From Lampris incognitus (Eukaryota > Chordata > Actinopteri > Lampriformes > Lampridae): a stretch of 64,000 nucleotides of DNA. Both the position numbers and the translations under genes were made by a program. Below are positions 1-10,800 of the stretch, one piece after another (the stretch's first letter is position 1; the number at the start of each line of letters is the position of its first letter). The notes under the pieces were generated by a model. It did not search any database. It was given only the letters and a program-made list of their open reading frames with translations, and was not told where the DNA came from. Where the stretch lies: NCBI RefSeq assembly GCF_029633865.1, contig NC_079212.1, forward strand, positions 86,234,172-86,298,171, read 5' to 3'.

Positions 1-965
1 TTTTTAATCGGCTGTAGTAACAAATCAGTGCAGTCCAGTTCACATAAATCCACCAAGCTGGGAAAACAAAAATAGTCGAGCGATAATGAAACTGTTAACG
101 GCTCTAGAGAAGCTAGGCGGACTCTGAAGTGCTCCAAATCTTTTTACAATTAACCTGATACATGAAAAATGACAATGGTGTGGTTGAATAAGTCATTCTT
201 CAGTGGGGGCATTTCGCATGTAAGGCAGTGTGGAGGAGCTGATAAATTCATTCCTAACTACATCTGTGCCCCTCCGGGGTCAGGCAGGTCAAATAAGCGG
301 TAACCAGGTCTCAGGTGACACATTAACGAGACTGACTGTTGTTTGCTGATGACATCTTACTTTCAGCCCTTATTGTCACAACCTGACTCTGACCCTAGAA
401 CCCTGATCTTTAAAGGATGTTTCCATTTTTTTACAGGCGGGGTCTCATTTTTGTGGGGTTTTTTGCCATTGTTTTGTATACCAGTTATATCATTTTGCTC
501 ATTGGCTCAGAATATGACACCTTTGTGCTTGTGTGCTGTCGTCCAGCATGTGTATTAGTGCTGTACTGTGCTGTCCTTGTTTTTACCCAAATGGAGAGCC
601 TCTCTTAAAGCCAGGAATAAGAAAAAGTTGTATTTACATGTAAAATAGCAAGGAAGGGGTATAGCTGACATGCTTCTACGTTACAGTCTCCTCTCACTGA
701 AATGTTCTCAGTGGACTTAAACGGTGCAGATAGGAGGGAGCTTTGTAAGATAGCCATTGATATTCAGCAGAGAATGTATGCAGTAGTGCCACAGCAAATA
801 AGTGGCTCCCGGTCTTCAAGCGGTCATTAATACAAGGGTCTGAGCGGAAAGGAGGCATATGATACAGTACTTTGACACAAAAATCCATTTTAGTTTTACC
901 CTTTTTGTGTTTTTAATGATCTATATTTACATCTTTGTCAATGTTCTTCCAGAAGTAAGGGAAAA
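1..965. other. Non-coding, presumed itpr1 intron
   Basis: Only the short dispersed repeat at 408-500 is visible. The hydrophobic frames at 343-608 lack a splice-consistent match to itpr1. Confidence 0.4.
408..500 (+). repeat. Dispersed repeat shared with 3610-3720
   Basis: taaaggatgtttccattttt, then gtttgccattg-like sequence and atatcattttgc, parallel taaaggatcattccactttt, gtttgccattgt and gatataacttgc at 3612-3695. Family not identified. Confidence 0.45.
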
Positions 966-1350
966 ACATATATATGGGCGGCACGGTGGCGCAGTGGTTA
1001 GCGCGGTCACCTCACAGCAAGAAGGTCCTGGGTTCGAGCCCCGGGGTAGTCCAGCCTTGTGGGTCATCGCGGGTCGTCCACTGTGTGGAGGTTGCATGTT
1101 CTCCCCGTGTGTGTGGGTTTCCTCCGAGTGCTCCGGTTTCCTCCCACAGTCCAAAGACATGTAGGTCAGGTGACTCACCGTACTAGATTGTCCCTAGGTA
1201 TGAGTGTGTGTGTGTGTGTGTGTGTGCCCTGTGATGGTCTGGCGGCCTGTCCAGGGTGTCTCCCCGCCTGCCACCCAATGACTGTTGGGATAGGCTCCAG
1301 CATCCCCGTGACCCTGAGCAGGATAAGCGGTTTGGATGATGGATGGCTGG
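966..1350 (+). mobile_element. SINE family A (tRNA-derived), near full length
   Basis: The head has a box A-like gtggcgcagtggttagc and a box B-like ggttcgagccc. The body includes gttctccccgtgt and ggtttcctccgagtgctccg, then a GT run, then the conserved end gggataggctccagcatccc and ggatgatggatgg. The same family recurs at least six times in this window. Confidence 0.85.
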
Positions 1351-2746
1351 ATATCAGAAAGGAAGGTTCTGACATGCACAGTCTGTGAAAAGACAGCCCA
1401 CAATCCTTTGCTCTGACAGTCGAGTTGTTTTAACCCACTGATCTCCTTGCCCACAAATGTCTGACATGCTGACCGCAGGTCACTTGAGCAAGATTAGAGA
1501 CCGGACCTGAAGAACCTTTTGTTCTTGATTCAGACACATACACACATTAAACGCATCAGCACTGCAGATCCAGTCGTTACGTTTCGCATACTGGGTACAC
1601 AGGAGGAATCCTGCAGTTTCGTGTCCTTAAACCCTCACATGTTTATTTTGATCATGTCTGGAGAAGTTTGGCCGTTTTCAGAACACTCGAGGTTTATTAG
1701 TGAAAACACTGAGGGGCTGGTGTAAGCTTTGCGGCGACTGCCCGCATAAGAACTCTGCTAACACATGAGTGAGAGCCCTGCCTGCATTTCCCACCTACTC
1801 GCCAGCTCGCTCTGTGTGCATGGCGGGATCACGTGAGACTCAAGCATACCTTTGGCCTGCTTTAACAGGCATTCTAGTAGCTGTGGGCCCCTGCCTTGTC
1901 TCACACACACATACTTGCGTATTTACACAGTCGCATACACAGTGCCTCCCTCTGACGCACCCCGCCCAGCCCCTCCTTTACAGGGACCTATGGAATGAGG
2001 GTTATAAGAGCAGCAGAAGTAGGTCAGTGTGTTCTGCCTGCATGCATGACTGGCTGCCCAACGACAAGCAGGCTTGATTTGGACCACACACACGTATGCA
2101 CAAACATGCATGCACGCAGATAGGTGCACGTATGCAGCGACACACACCTTCCTCGTACCTGTCACTCTCAACAACTCGATTTTGGCAGCGGCCTTCGTGT
2201 TTTGCATCGGCAGACCCTTACATGGCCGCACGCTATGTAAGCTATGTATGCTTAGTACAACTCCGATGCAGGATTGGGGATGTACTGAGTTTTTATGGGG
2301 GGCCACTCCCCCCCCCCCCCGTCCGCTGCAGCGTTGGCGCTGCATGTCACCCTCGGCTCATTTCCTCATGAATCTTTCAGCTGTGGTATTTTTAGAGATG
2401 GCTGTTATGTAAGTGGCACCTGTCATGTGATCTCCACAGGGACGGGGAGGGAGAGAGGACTCGAGGGGGATAGAGGCAGAGGAGGAGGGGAGAGGCAAAG
2501 GTGGGAGGAAAGGAGTTGGGGAGGGAGATGGGGCTCCCACTGTCATAGTAGCACACCCCCCCCCCCCCACCACCATGTGTTCCATCTCAACTGTCTGTCT
2601 TAATCCTCCTGCTCCTGCCTCATTTTCTCCAATGCCTTTCCTTTTATGTTGTGTTTATCTACCTCCCTTGCAGGAGACCATACTCCTCATTACTTGTTTC
2701 TTCTTTGGTCCCTGTTTTGCACGCTTTTTCTTTCACTCTTTCTCGT

Positions 2747-2747
<1 letters not shown>

Positions 2748-2793
<46 letters not shown>
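2748..2793. repeat. (CA)n microsatellite
   Basis: 46 bp of uninterrupted CA followed by a short C run. Confidence 0.9.
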
Positions 2794-2794
<1 letters not shown>

Positions 2795-3086
2795 CTCCAT
2801 GGCTCTCTACTCCCGTTGATGTGTACTGACGGTGCGCTCGGTGGGACCGAACATACATTATGAGCCAACATGTAAGCCTCGTGTTCAAGGGAAGGGGCCG
2901 GCTACAAGAAAAGGGGCTGGTTACAGGCCGAAGGCCGAGTGTGACCTTGTTTTTAGGCTGAACAAGCCTTGCCGAGGGCTAGAGCCTGAGTGACACCGAG
3001 TTTAACATACAACGCCTAACTAGTATGTTAATCCTGGATTTACCCCGGGATCAAGTGAAGCGCCAGGTAGGCTCTCACTAAAACCT

Positions 3087-3088
<2 letters not shown>

Positions 3089-3132
<44 letters not shown>
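3089..3132. repeat. (CT)n microsatellite
   Basis: 44 bp of CT ending at ctgtctcgcacacaca. Confidence 0.9.
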
Positions 3133-3137
<5 letters not shown>

Positions 3138-3842
3138 GCACACACACAGGAAAGTATGTCCTACTTGTGGGGCATTATGTAACCGGCTCTCTGAGTTGAA
3201 CGTCTCGCTGCTGCAGGTTCGAGGCCTTGCTGCTTGGCAGCCCTTGGTAGCAGCCTGTTAAAACGTTTTCATCCAGACTAAGGCTGCGTCGGGCTGCATT
3301 CTGCACCGTCATTCTCTTCACACGGTGTTCTTTTGTTTCCTCTGACTGAAAAAACTATGGCATTTGCCAATTCAGAGGAAATGATGCAACTGTCCCTTGT
3401 GCCATTCTCCAAGGTGAGAACTTAACATTTTATGTCAGCAAAAGTGAAATGAAAAATGGGTGTATTAACTTACAGACGGTACTGTAGAAGACATTAGGCT
3501 ATGCTACCAAGAATGTTTGCCAGTCCATTTCTGAGGCAGCCGCACTCACACATCCACCTAAACTCGGTGTTGCAATGTGACATGTTTATGTGCCCTCACC
3601 GCTGTTTCATTAAAGGATCATTCCACTTTTTTACAACATGGGTCTTATATTCATAATGTTTGCCATTGTACATGTTGATTATGATATAACTTGCTAGCCT
3701 CATTGTAGAGATTTTGGACAGGGCAGCACTAGAGGGCACAGCTTTACAACAGTGTCTTGTCAGGCCACATAACCAGGGCGTCTGGCATGTTTCAACAAGT
3801 CCAGTTCAACCTGATAATCTAAACCACGTTCTCGGAAGGGAA

Positions 3843-4165
3843 AACGAGTGTCGCGGTATGGTGGCTCAGTGGTTAGCACTGTTGCCTCACAGCAACAAGG
3901 TCCTGGGTTCGAATCCCAGGTCGTCCCAGGTCCTTTCTGTGTGGAGTTTGCATGTTCTCCCTGTGTCTGCGTGGGTTTCCTCCGGGGGCTCCGGTTTCCT
4001 CCCACAGTCCAAAGACATACATGTTAGGGTTAATACTCCTGCCTGTGCCGCTGAGCAAGGCAATGGAAAGAAATGGAGTTGGTCCCCGGGTGCTGCAGCG
4101 GCCCACTGCTCCTATACAATAAGATGGGTTGAATGCAGAGAACAAATTCATTGTAAGAACATAAT
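3843..4165 (+). mobile_element. SINE family A head with a different tail
   Basis: The tRNA-like head and body (ggtggctcagtggttagcac to tcccacagtccaaagacata) match family A. After 4030 the tail changes to gctgcagcggcccactgctc and atgggttgaatgcagagaac, the end of another common fish SINE type. It is directly followed by a family B SINE. Confidence 0.75.
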
Positions 4166-4605
4166 AGTGGTCTATTACGTTGCCTACCAACACAGGGATC
4201 GCCGGGTCGAATCCCCGTGTTACCTCCAGCTTGGGTCGGGCGTCCCTACAGACAGAATTGGCCCCGTCTACGGGTGGGAAGCCAGATGTGGGTATGTGTC
4301 CTGGTCACTGCACTAGCGCCTCCTCTGGTTGGTCGGGGCACCTGTTCAAGGGGAGGGGGAACTGGGGGGGAATAGCGTGATCCTCCCCCGCGCTATATCC
4401 CCCTGGTGAAACTCCTCACTGTCAGGTGAAAAGAAGCAGCTGGTGACTCCACATGTATGGGAGGAGGCATGTGGTAGTCTGCAGCCCTCCCCGGGTCAGC
4501 AGAGGGGGTGGAGCAGAGACTGGGACAGCTCGGGAGAGTGGGGTGATTGGCCGGATTCATTGGGGAGAATAGGCGGGGGTGGGGGGGGGATACAATACGT
4601 TGTTA
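4165..4605 (+). mobile_element. SINE family B (tRNA-derived)
   Basis: Has gttgcctaccaacacaggga, gccgggtcgaatcccc (box B-like), gtatgtgtcctggtcactgc, cctcctctggttggtcgggg and the end gattggccggattcattggg. Matches the copy at 28918-29352. Confidence 0.8.
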
Positions 4606-6175
4606 GAATACAATGATAAAGTGGCTTTCATTTAATTTCAAAATTAAAAGTAATAACCTAAAATGTCCATTACATTTGCATGCTAGCAGGTGCTCCTGTG
4701 TCCAAAATTTGTATAACAGCGATGGTTAGTAAAATGATGTCATAACAGGTATGAACAATCACAAACATTATGAAAATAAAACGTAAGTTCCAAAAAAAAA
4801 AAAAACAACCCAGATTTATCCCTGAAGTCTGAATCGTCTCATAAAGGCTCAAATGTGCAGCCTTGCCACACACACTTGGGGCTCTGTTTTCATGAAACTT
4901 GGCACAAGTGCACTTGCATCTGCAGGTGTACATGGGTGCATCCAGTATAACTGTTGGTAATTTGGTGCCCAGAGATGCGAGTGCGGCGTAGCACCGTTGA
5001 TAAAGGGCTTGGATCGGGATAAATGGATTATAAGCAGGTGGAGCTGGGGTGGGCTACCGCTTTGCCAATCAAATCCGCTCCTCTCGTACCCTTTAAATGG
5101 GCTGTGGTGTAGCAAATTGTCATTTTCCTGATGGATGAAGAGGGAAGTCTATTAGAGTGGCTACGCATTCCTCCTCGGTTAACTTGGATAAATTCTTTCC
5201 CTGTACCGCTGCCGTCCTCCAATTATACATCCCTTTAGACCGTGACAAAACAAATAATATGTAATTTGAAGCAGCACGCAAGAAGATCATTATTCAACAG
5301 CTTGGCTCGCATAACATAGAAAATTGCTTTCGATGTTGTCACGTGTGTGGTGACAATGGACACAAGAGTCTAGAGCCTGACACTGTGGTGGATTCTCGCT
5401 ACAGATCCTGTGACTCAGTAAAATCTCCTGCCCCCTTCCACTCATGGTATTGATAGTTGACTTGACTTCCGTGACCTCAAGGATCCTTGACGCAAAATCA
5501 GACTCCAGTGTAGACAGTTTGTACTCGTAAATAAATCTGTCTTGACCAGAAATGGTTTGTCAAATTAGGTTGAATTTTCCACGCGTCATTATAGCACAAA
5601 CTGCATTCAATTCACATCAGATTCAACAGCCACATAGGAATGTTTTATTATTATTATTAAGAATGTTAGATTCAGTTAGTTGTTGCTTTGGTTATTTATT
5701 TCAGTGTGTTGAAATGCAAAATCCATTAAAACCTCTGTATTGATGTTCTCATGCATCCTAGCCCAGACTGTTGCAGGTAAGTAGCTCCTTGCACCTGTGT
5801 CTGAGCTTCAGCGTGGTCCAAGTTGGCAGAGGCCTGAGCTCCATTTTCAAGCCAAAATGGACGCCAGAGTTGTAATGCCCCAGCAGATCAATATTAACAC
5901 CCCCCCCCCCCCAACTGCACCACCACACCCATCTCAGCACAGGCGGGGGGGGGGGGGTTTGAGCCACAAAATTACCAAACACACGTAGGCAGGAAAAATT
6001 CAGCACCAAAATAATACCTTTAAGCTTAACTTGAGCCTGCATTACTAACATTTATGTCAAATCTACACATCTATTTCACTTTTCAATGATGTTTTCCTAA
6101 CATCTGCACCAACAAACACAATCACAAATGTGCCAACAGAAATGACAGCGGTTAATCAAATGCTACCTACCATTC
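4606..6175. other. Non-coding, presumed itpr1 intron
   Basis: AT-rich unique-looking sequence with an A run at 4793 and the C13/G13 pair at 5900. No exon or known element recognised. Confidence 0.4.
5900..5957. repeat. C13/G13 inverted homopolymers
   Basis: Thirteen C at 5900-5912 and thirteen G at 5945-5957, 32 bp apart. Confidence 0.85.
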
Positions 6176-6450
6176 ACATATGCTATACTAGTTCAATGCT
6201 AATGCTATACTAGTGTAAACTACTAATAAGACACGTTAGCCCCTAGTTAACGGATCTGACCCTTTAGCCGAGCGGTTTGTGATGTCGCCTTGTGGTGCAG
6301 TACACCCCGCACCGGGCAAGAAAATAACCGGTTACACTAGCTCAATGCTATACTAGCGCAATGCTAATGCTATACTAGTTCAATGCCATAGTAGCTAATG
6401 CTATACTAGCTTAATGCTAATGCTATGCTAGCTCAATGCTAATGCTACTT
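6176..6450 (+). repeat. Minisatellite of atgctatactag units
   Basis: Repeated caatgctaatgctatactag units of about 20 bp with variants, interrupted by a diverged miniature LTR copy at 6217-6337. Confidence 0.7.
6217..6337 (+). mobile_element. Diverged solo copy of the miniature LTR repeat
   Basis: Shares gacacgtt, gatctgaccctttag and CCGAGCGGTTTG-type sequence with the LTRs at 53369 and 53631, and ends ggttaca. The box A region is kept (TAGCCGAGCGG); box B is not recognisable. It interrupts a minisatellite. Confidence 0.6.
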
Positions 6451-6708
6451 AACAGCCGTTTCCCCTTATCTAGTGCTTGTCACCTGTTCTTGCCAATTCT
6501 TAGTTGTCCTAAGATGTGCCTACCCTGAAATGCCTCTCAACAATCTTTTATCCCTCACAGGTAAATCTGGTTTCATCATCGTCACTTCTAGAGGCTCAAG
6601 AATTAGTTTCTAATTGCTTAATCTCAAAACAGCCCGGTGCAGTCATAACATGTTTATAACTTGATAGACTATGACTCGATACAGCTATGTCTGAACATGA
6701 AATAGAAA

Positions 6709-6710
6709 TG

Positions 6711-6756
<46 letters not shown>

Positions 6757-6774
6757 TGTGTGCGTATGCGTGTG
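6709..6774. repeat. (TG)n microsatellite next to an itpr1 exon
   Basis: TG repeat with a few changes (tgcg, tttg), ending about 17 bp before the acceptor at 6791. Confidence 0.9.
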
Positions 6775-6791
6775 GCGATTGTTTTCTGTAG

Positions 6792-6967
6792 GTTCGCTTG
6801 ATCCCCACCTATCCGCATTGCTGTGGATGGTGGTGTTGGCAGCGCTGGCCATCGTCATCATTATGCCCCAGCCACTGGGCATTCGTGCCCTGGTCATTGT
6901 CACTATCCTTCGTCTCATCTTCTCTGTTGGCCTGGAGCCCACCCTCTTCCTTCTCGGTGCCTTCAAC
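6792..6967 (+). CDS. itpr1: itpr1 exon: membrane helices before the pore
   Basis: Acceptor tctgtag precedes 6792 and donor gtgagt follows 6967. The exon enters in phase with two bases of a split codon and ends at LLGAFN. It is strongly hydrophobic ([14 protein letters not shown], then [21 protein letters not shown]). A long TG microsatellite ends about 17 bp upstream of the acceptor. Confidence 0.93.
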
Positions 6968-7800
6968 GTGAGTCACATAACTTCCTCTCGCCTGTGTTTG
7001 CATGTGTGTAAGTTGGAAGGAGGAGGACAGTCCATCAGTTAAATGGGAAGTGTTTATTATTGCTTTAACAAAAAAAAAACAAAAAAACAAGGAACAGTGG
7101 CTCTATTCTACCCTCTCTGAATTACTAGTTTCAAACACCTCAGCCGATGCTGCCAGCTTCTCTCACCCCATTAACATTTCACATCTCACTCGCACCCATT
7201 ACCACTTGGCCAGCCAGGACTCAGTCTGCTGCTGGCCTTTCTCCCGGCCAGGCGTTCTCCGTGGCCGTGCCTGGCTGTGTTATGGGGTGTCAAGTGCGTC
7301 ACTGGACCCTAGAGACTGACGCCACCTCTGCAGCCCCCAGAGATCGACTAGACGTAGTTACACACACACATATCTATGCACACATAACATATAAGGACAC
7401 ACCCCACTATCACCTCTCTCTCCATGGTGTCCTCATTTGGCCCAGGCCCGTCCTCTTTCACACCTCACTGTCCTGCTGTCAATACTCCGTGTTCACCCTC
7501 AGACCAGCAGCCACGGTCATTGTTATAAATTACCCAGAGAGACAATGGACATTTCAACCCTTAATGAAGTGATTAAAGGAGGTTGGCATGTTATTGCAAT
7601 TATAGAATAGCGAATGACTTTACCTTCCAGGTGTGTAATAAGATTATCTTCCTGATGAGTTTTGTCGGAAACCGAGGGACCTTTACACGGGGCTACAAGG
7701 CGATGGTGATGGACTTTGAATTCCTCTACCACCTTATCTACCTCATCATCTGCAGTCTGGGGGTCTTTGTACATGTATTTTTCTACAGTTTGTTGGTAAG

Positions 7801-7831
<31 letters not shown>

Positions 7832-10800
7832 CTCTTTAATCTCCAGGCAGACAGGTGAAAACTGAAAAAAAAGAGGAAAATAGAAATAAGAGACACCCCT
7901 TACATTTTGCCAATAGGAGACTTGTGGTTAATGTGTGCGCAGTTCGCCTCTCTCTGAACAAACCCGAGTCTTTCCCCCACGGTGCATTCAAGGACGTGGT
8001 GCATTAATGAGCAAACAACTGCCTTATTTGGTGTTTGGTGTTGGAGTAATGTTGAGGTTGTTGTTAGGGTGTTAAGTGCTGTGAGCTGATGCCTCGGACG
8101 TGTAAGACTAAATATACCAGCATTTGAAGTTGTTTTCCATTCACTCAAGCCCGAATACTACCAAAGCCAATACAGCACAACATAATTCCATGTGTTTTTG
8201 TTTTAAAAACAGGATGCTGAGAGAGTTATATATTCATGCCAGACAAAATGTAAAGGGAGAATTCAGACTGGAAAACGTCACATACAAAGAATTGAAATCC
8301 ATTTCACCAATCCGTTCATCAACAGCGACAACTGTATCCCTATCGCGTTTCACTTGTCCACTGTTTGGATTTGTGTCATTTCCCAACAGCTCTTCGACCT
8401 CGTGTACAGAGAGGAGACCTTGCTGAATGTGATCAAGAGTGTAACGAGGAATGGGCGCTCGATTGTGCTGACTGCTGTGCTGGCTCTCATCCTGGTCTAC
8501 CTCTTCTCCATTGTGGGCTACATCTTCTTCAAAGATGACTTTATCCTGGAAGTAGACCGTATCCCCAACACCACCTTAAGTGAGTACAGGTTCTATTCAG
8601 TCATGCTAAAGAAATTAATTGATTAATACATTTCTTGTTTTGGTGAGCCAAACCACCAACTATCCCCTCCCTACTGTCTAGAGAGTGGAGCCAGTCTGGC
8701 CAGTGAGCTCTTATCTGCAGAGGTGTGTCAGACAGGGAATGAAGAAAACTGCTCCACAGAGGTCCCACAGGAAGGTATACTATAATTTGACACTGGGTTT
8801 CAGACTGGTTCTGTTTAAAGACCCATTCTAATGACTTTAATTAATTTGAAATTTGCTTGCAAAACTATTGCTGATTCTTCACCTGGTCCTAGAATGGTGA
8901 AATGAACTCCTGTCCTCTATCCAAGCTACATACTTACTCACTTCACTCAAGACCATCCTTTTCCAGGCCTGCTTTACTCTTACTCTTACTCTTACTGCTA
9001 CTTCTACTTATGTCATTCTTGGTGATCTGCGTATTTCACACTTAGACTACTTACACCTGACATGACATGCACTCCTGGCTATGATATGATTATTATTCAG
9101 TGTTCCAAAAGGCCTGTAGGTTGACACAATATTCATCTCATCTCATCATCAGCTGCTTCTTCGAGGTCGGGTCGTGGAGGCAGCAAGCTAAGTAGGGCAC
9201 TCCAGAAATCCCTCTCCCCAGCAACGCCCTCCAGCTCCTCCTGGGGGATCTCAAGGCGTTCCCAGGCCAGATTGGACATGTAGTCCTCCAGCAAGTTCTG
9301 GGTCTACCCCGGGGTCTCCTCCCAGTTGGATGTGCCGGCAAACCTCCAAAGGAAGGCGCCCAGGAAGCATCCTAATCAGATGTCCAAACCACCTCAACTG
9401 GCTCCTTTCGATGCGAAGGAGCAGCGGCTCTACTCCGAGCTCCCTCTGGATGTCCGAGCTCCTCATCCTATCTCTAAGGCTGAGCCCAGACACCCTACGG
9501 AGGAAACTCATTTCAGCCGCTTGTATCTGTGATTTCACCCTTTTGGTCACTACCCAAAGCTCATGACCATAGGTGAGGGTTGGAATGAAGATTGACTGGT
9601 AAATTGAGAGCTTTGCCTCCTGGCTCAGCTCCCTCTTCACCACAATGGTCCAGTACAACATCTGCATTACTGCTGATACTGCACCAATCCACCTATCAAT
9701 CTCCTGCTCCATCCTACCCTCACTCGTGAACAACACCCTGAGATACTTGAACTCCTTCACTTAAGGCAACAACTCATCCCCAACCCGGAGGGAGCAAGCC
9801 ACCATTTTCAAAGAGAGAACCATGGCCTCAGACTTGGAGGTGCTGACTCTCATCCCAGCCATTTCACACTCAGCTGCCAACCGCCCCAGTGCATGCTGGA
9901 GGTCGTGTTCTGATGAAGCCAACAAAACCAAATCATCTGCGAAGAGCAGAGATGCAATTCTGAGGTTCCCAAAACGGACACATTCCTCACCTTGGCTGCG
10001 CCTTGAACGCCTGTCCGTGAATATCACAAACAGAATCGGAGGCAAGGGACAACCTTGGCAGAGTCCGACACCCACCGAAAGCGTGTTTGACTTTGTGCCA
10101 AGAATGCGGACACAGCTCTCACTTTGGTTATACAAGGACTGGATGGCTTGTAGCAACTGCCCCAGTACCCCATACTCCCACAGTACCCCCTACAGAGTGC
10201 CCTGGGGTACACGATCGTAAGCCTTCTCCAAGTCCACAAAACACATGTAGACTGGCTGGTCAAACTCCCATGCCTCCCTCAGCACTTCCGCAAGGGTAAA
10301 CCTGTCTTTTTTCACGACAAGATGGGTGGCTCTGACCTGATGCCTTATTCCATAAACACAGGAGGCCTATAGGCTGACCTCTGCAAAAATTCAAAGCTAA
10401 TTCACTATGATGGCGCCTTACTAACTGTTGCTCATGTAGTACAGAAGTCTAATAGTGGCAGGAAAAACACTAGTTTTTCTGTCCGTACGTGCGTGTATTT
10501 CCCTTCTCCCGGTAGGTGAAAAAAGGGGTAGTTTGTGGCCAAGTTCCAACACCGGAGAAGGGGAGATATGTATGCCTAGCACTCTAGTATAGAAATTGGT
10601 ACAGCAAATATCTTGTTCAAATGGTGTAGTCCGTTGTTTTCCAATGAACGCAAACATGCCACTCACTGAGCACTTCATTAGGAACACTATACTAGTAGTG
10701 GGTAGGGCTACACTTTGTTCTCAAAACTGCCTCAATTCTTCATAGCATGGATTCCACAAGATATTGGAAACATTCCTTTGAGATTCTGGTCCATATTGAC

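Larger units (their letters stand above)
1351..3842. other. Non-coding, presumed itpr1 intron
   Basis: Holds the CA and CT microsatellites, C runs at 2290 and 2561, and an unidentified segment at 2880-3080 (ggccggctac, ggctggttac) that may be an old repeat. No exon recognised. Confidence 0.4.

Noticed and set aside
343-608. Hydrophobic frames that might be an upstream itpr1 exon
   Set aside because: The residues do not match the expected preceding itpr1 segment. The DNA resembles another non-coding copy at 3612-3695, so a dispersed repeat is likelier.
980-1060. tRNA gene
   Set aside because: Box A and B-like sequence is present, but this is the head of a SINE with a long shared body and many copies; the cloverleaf is degenerate.
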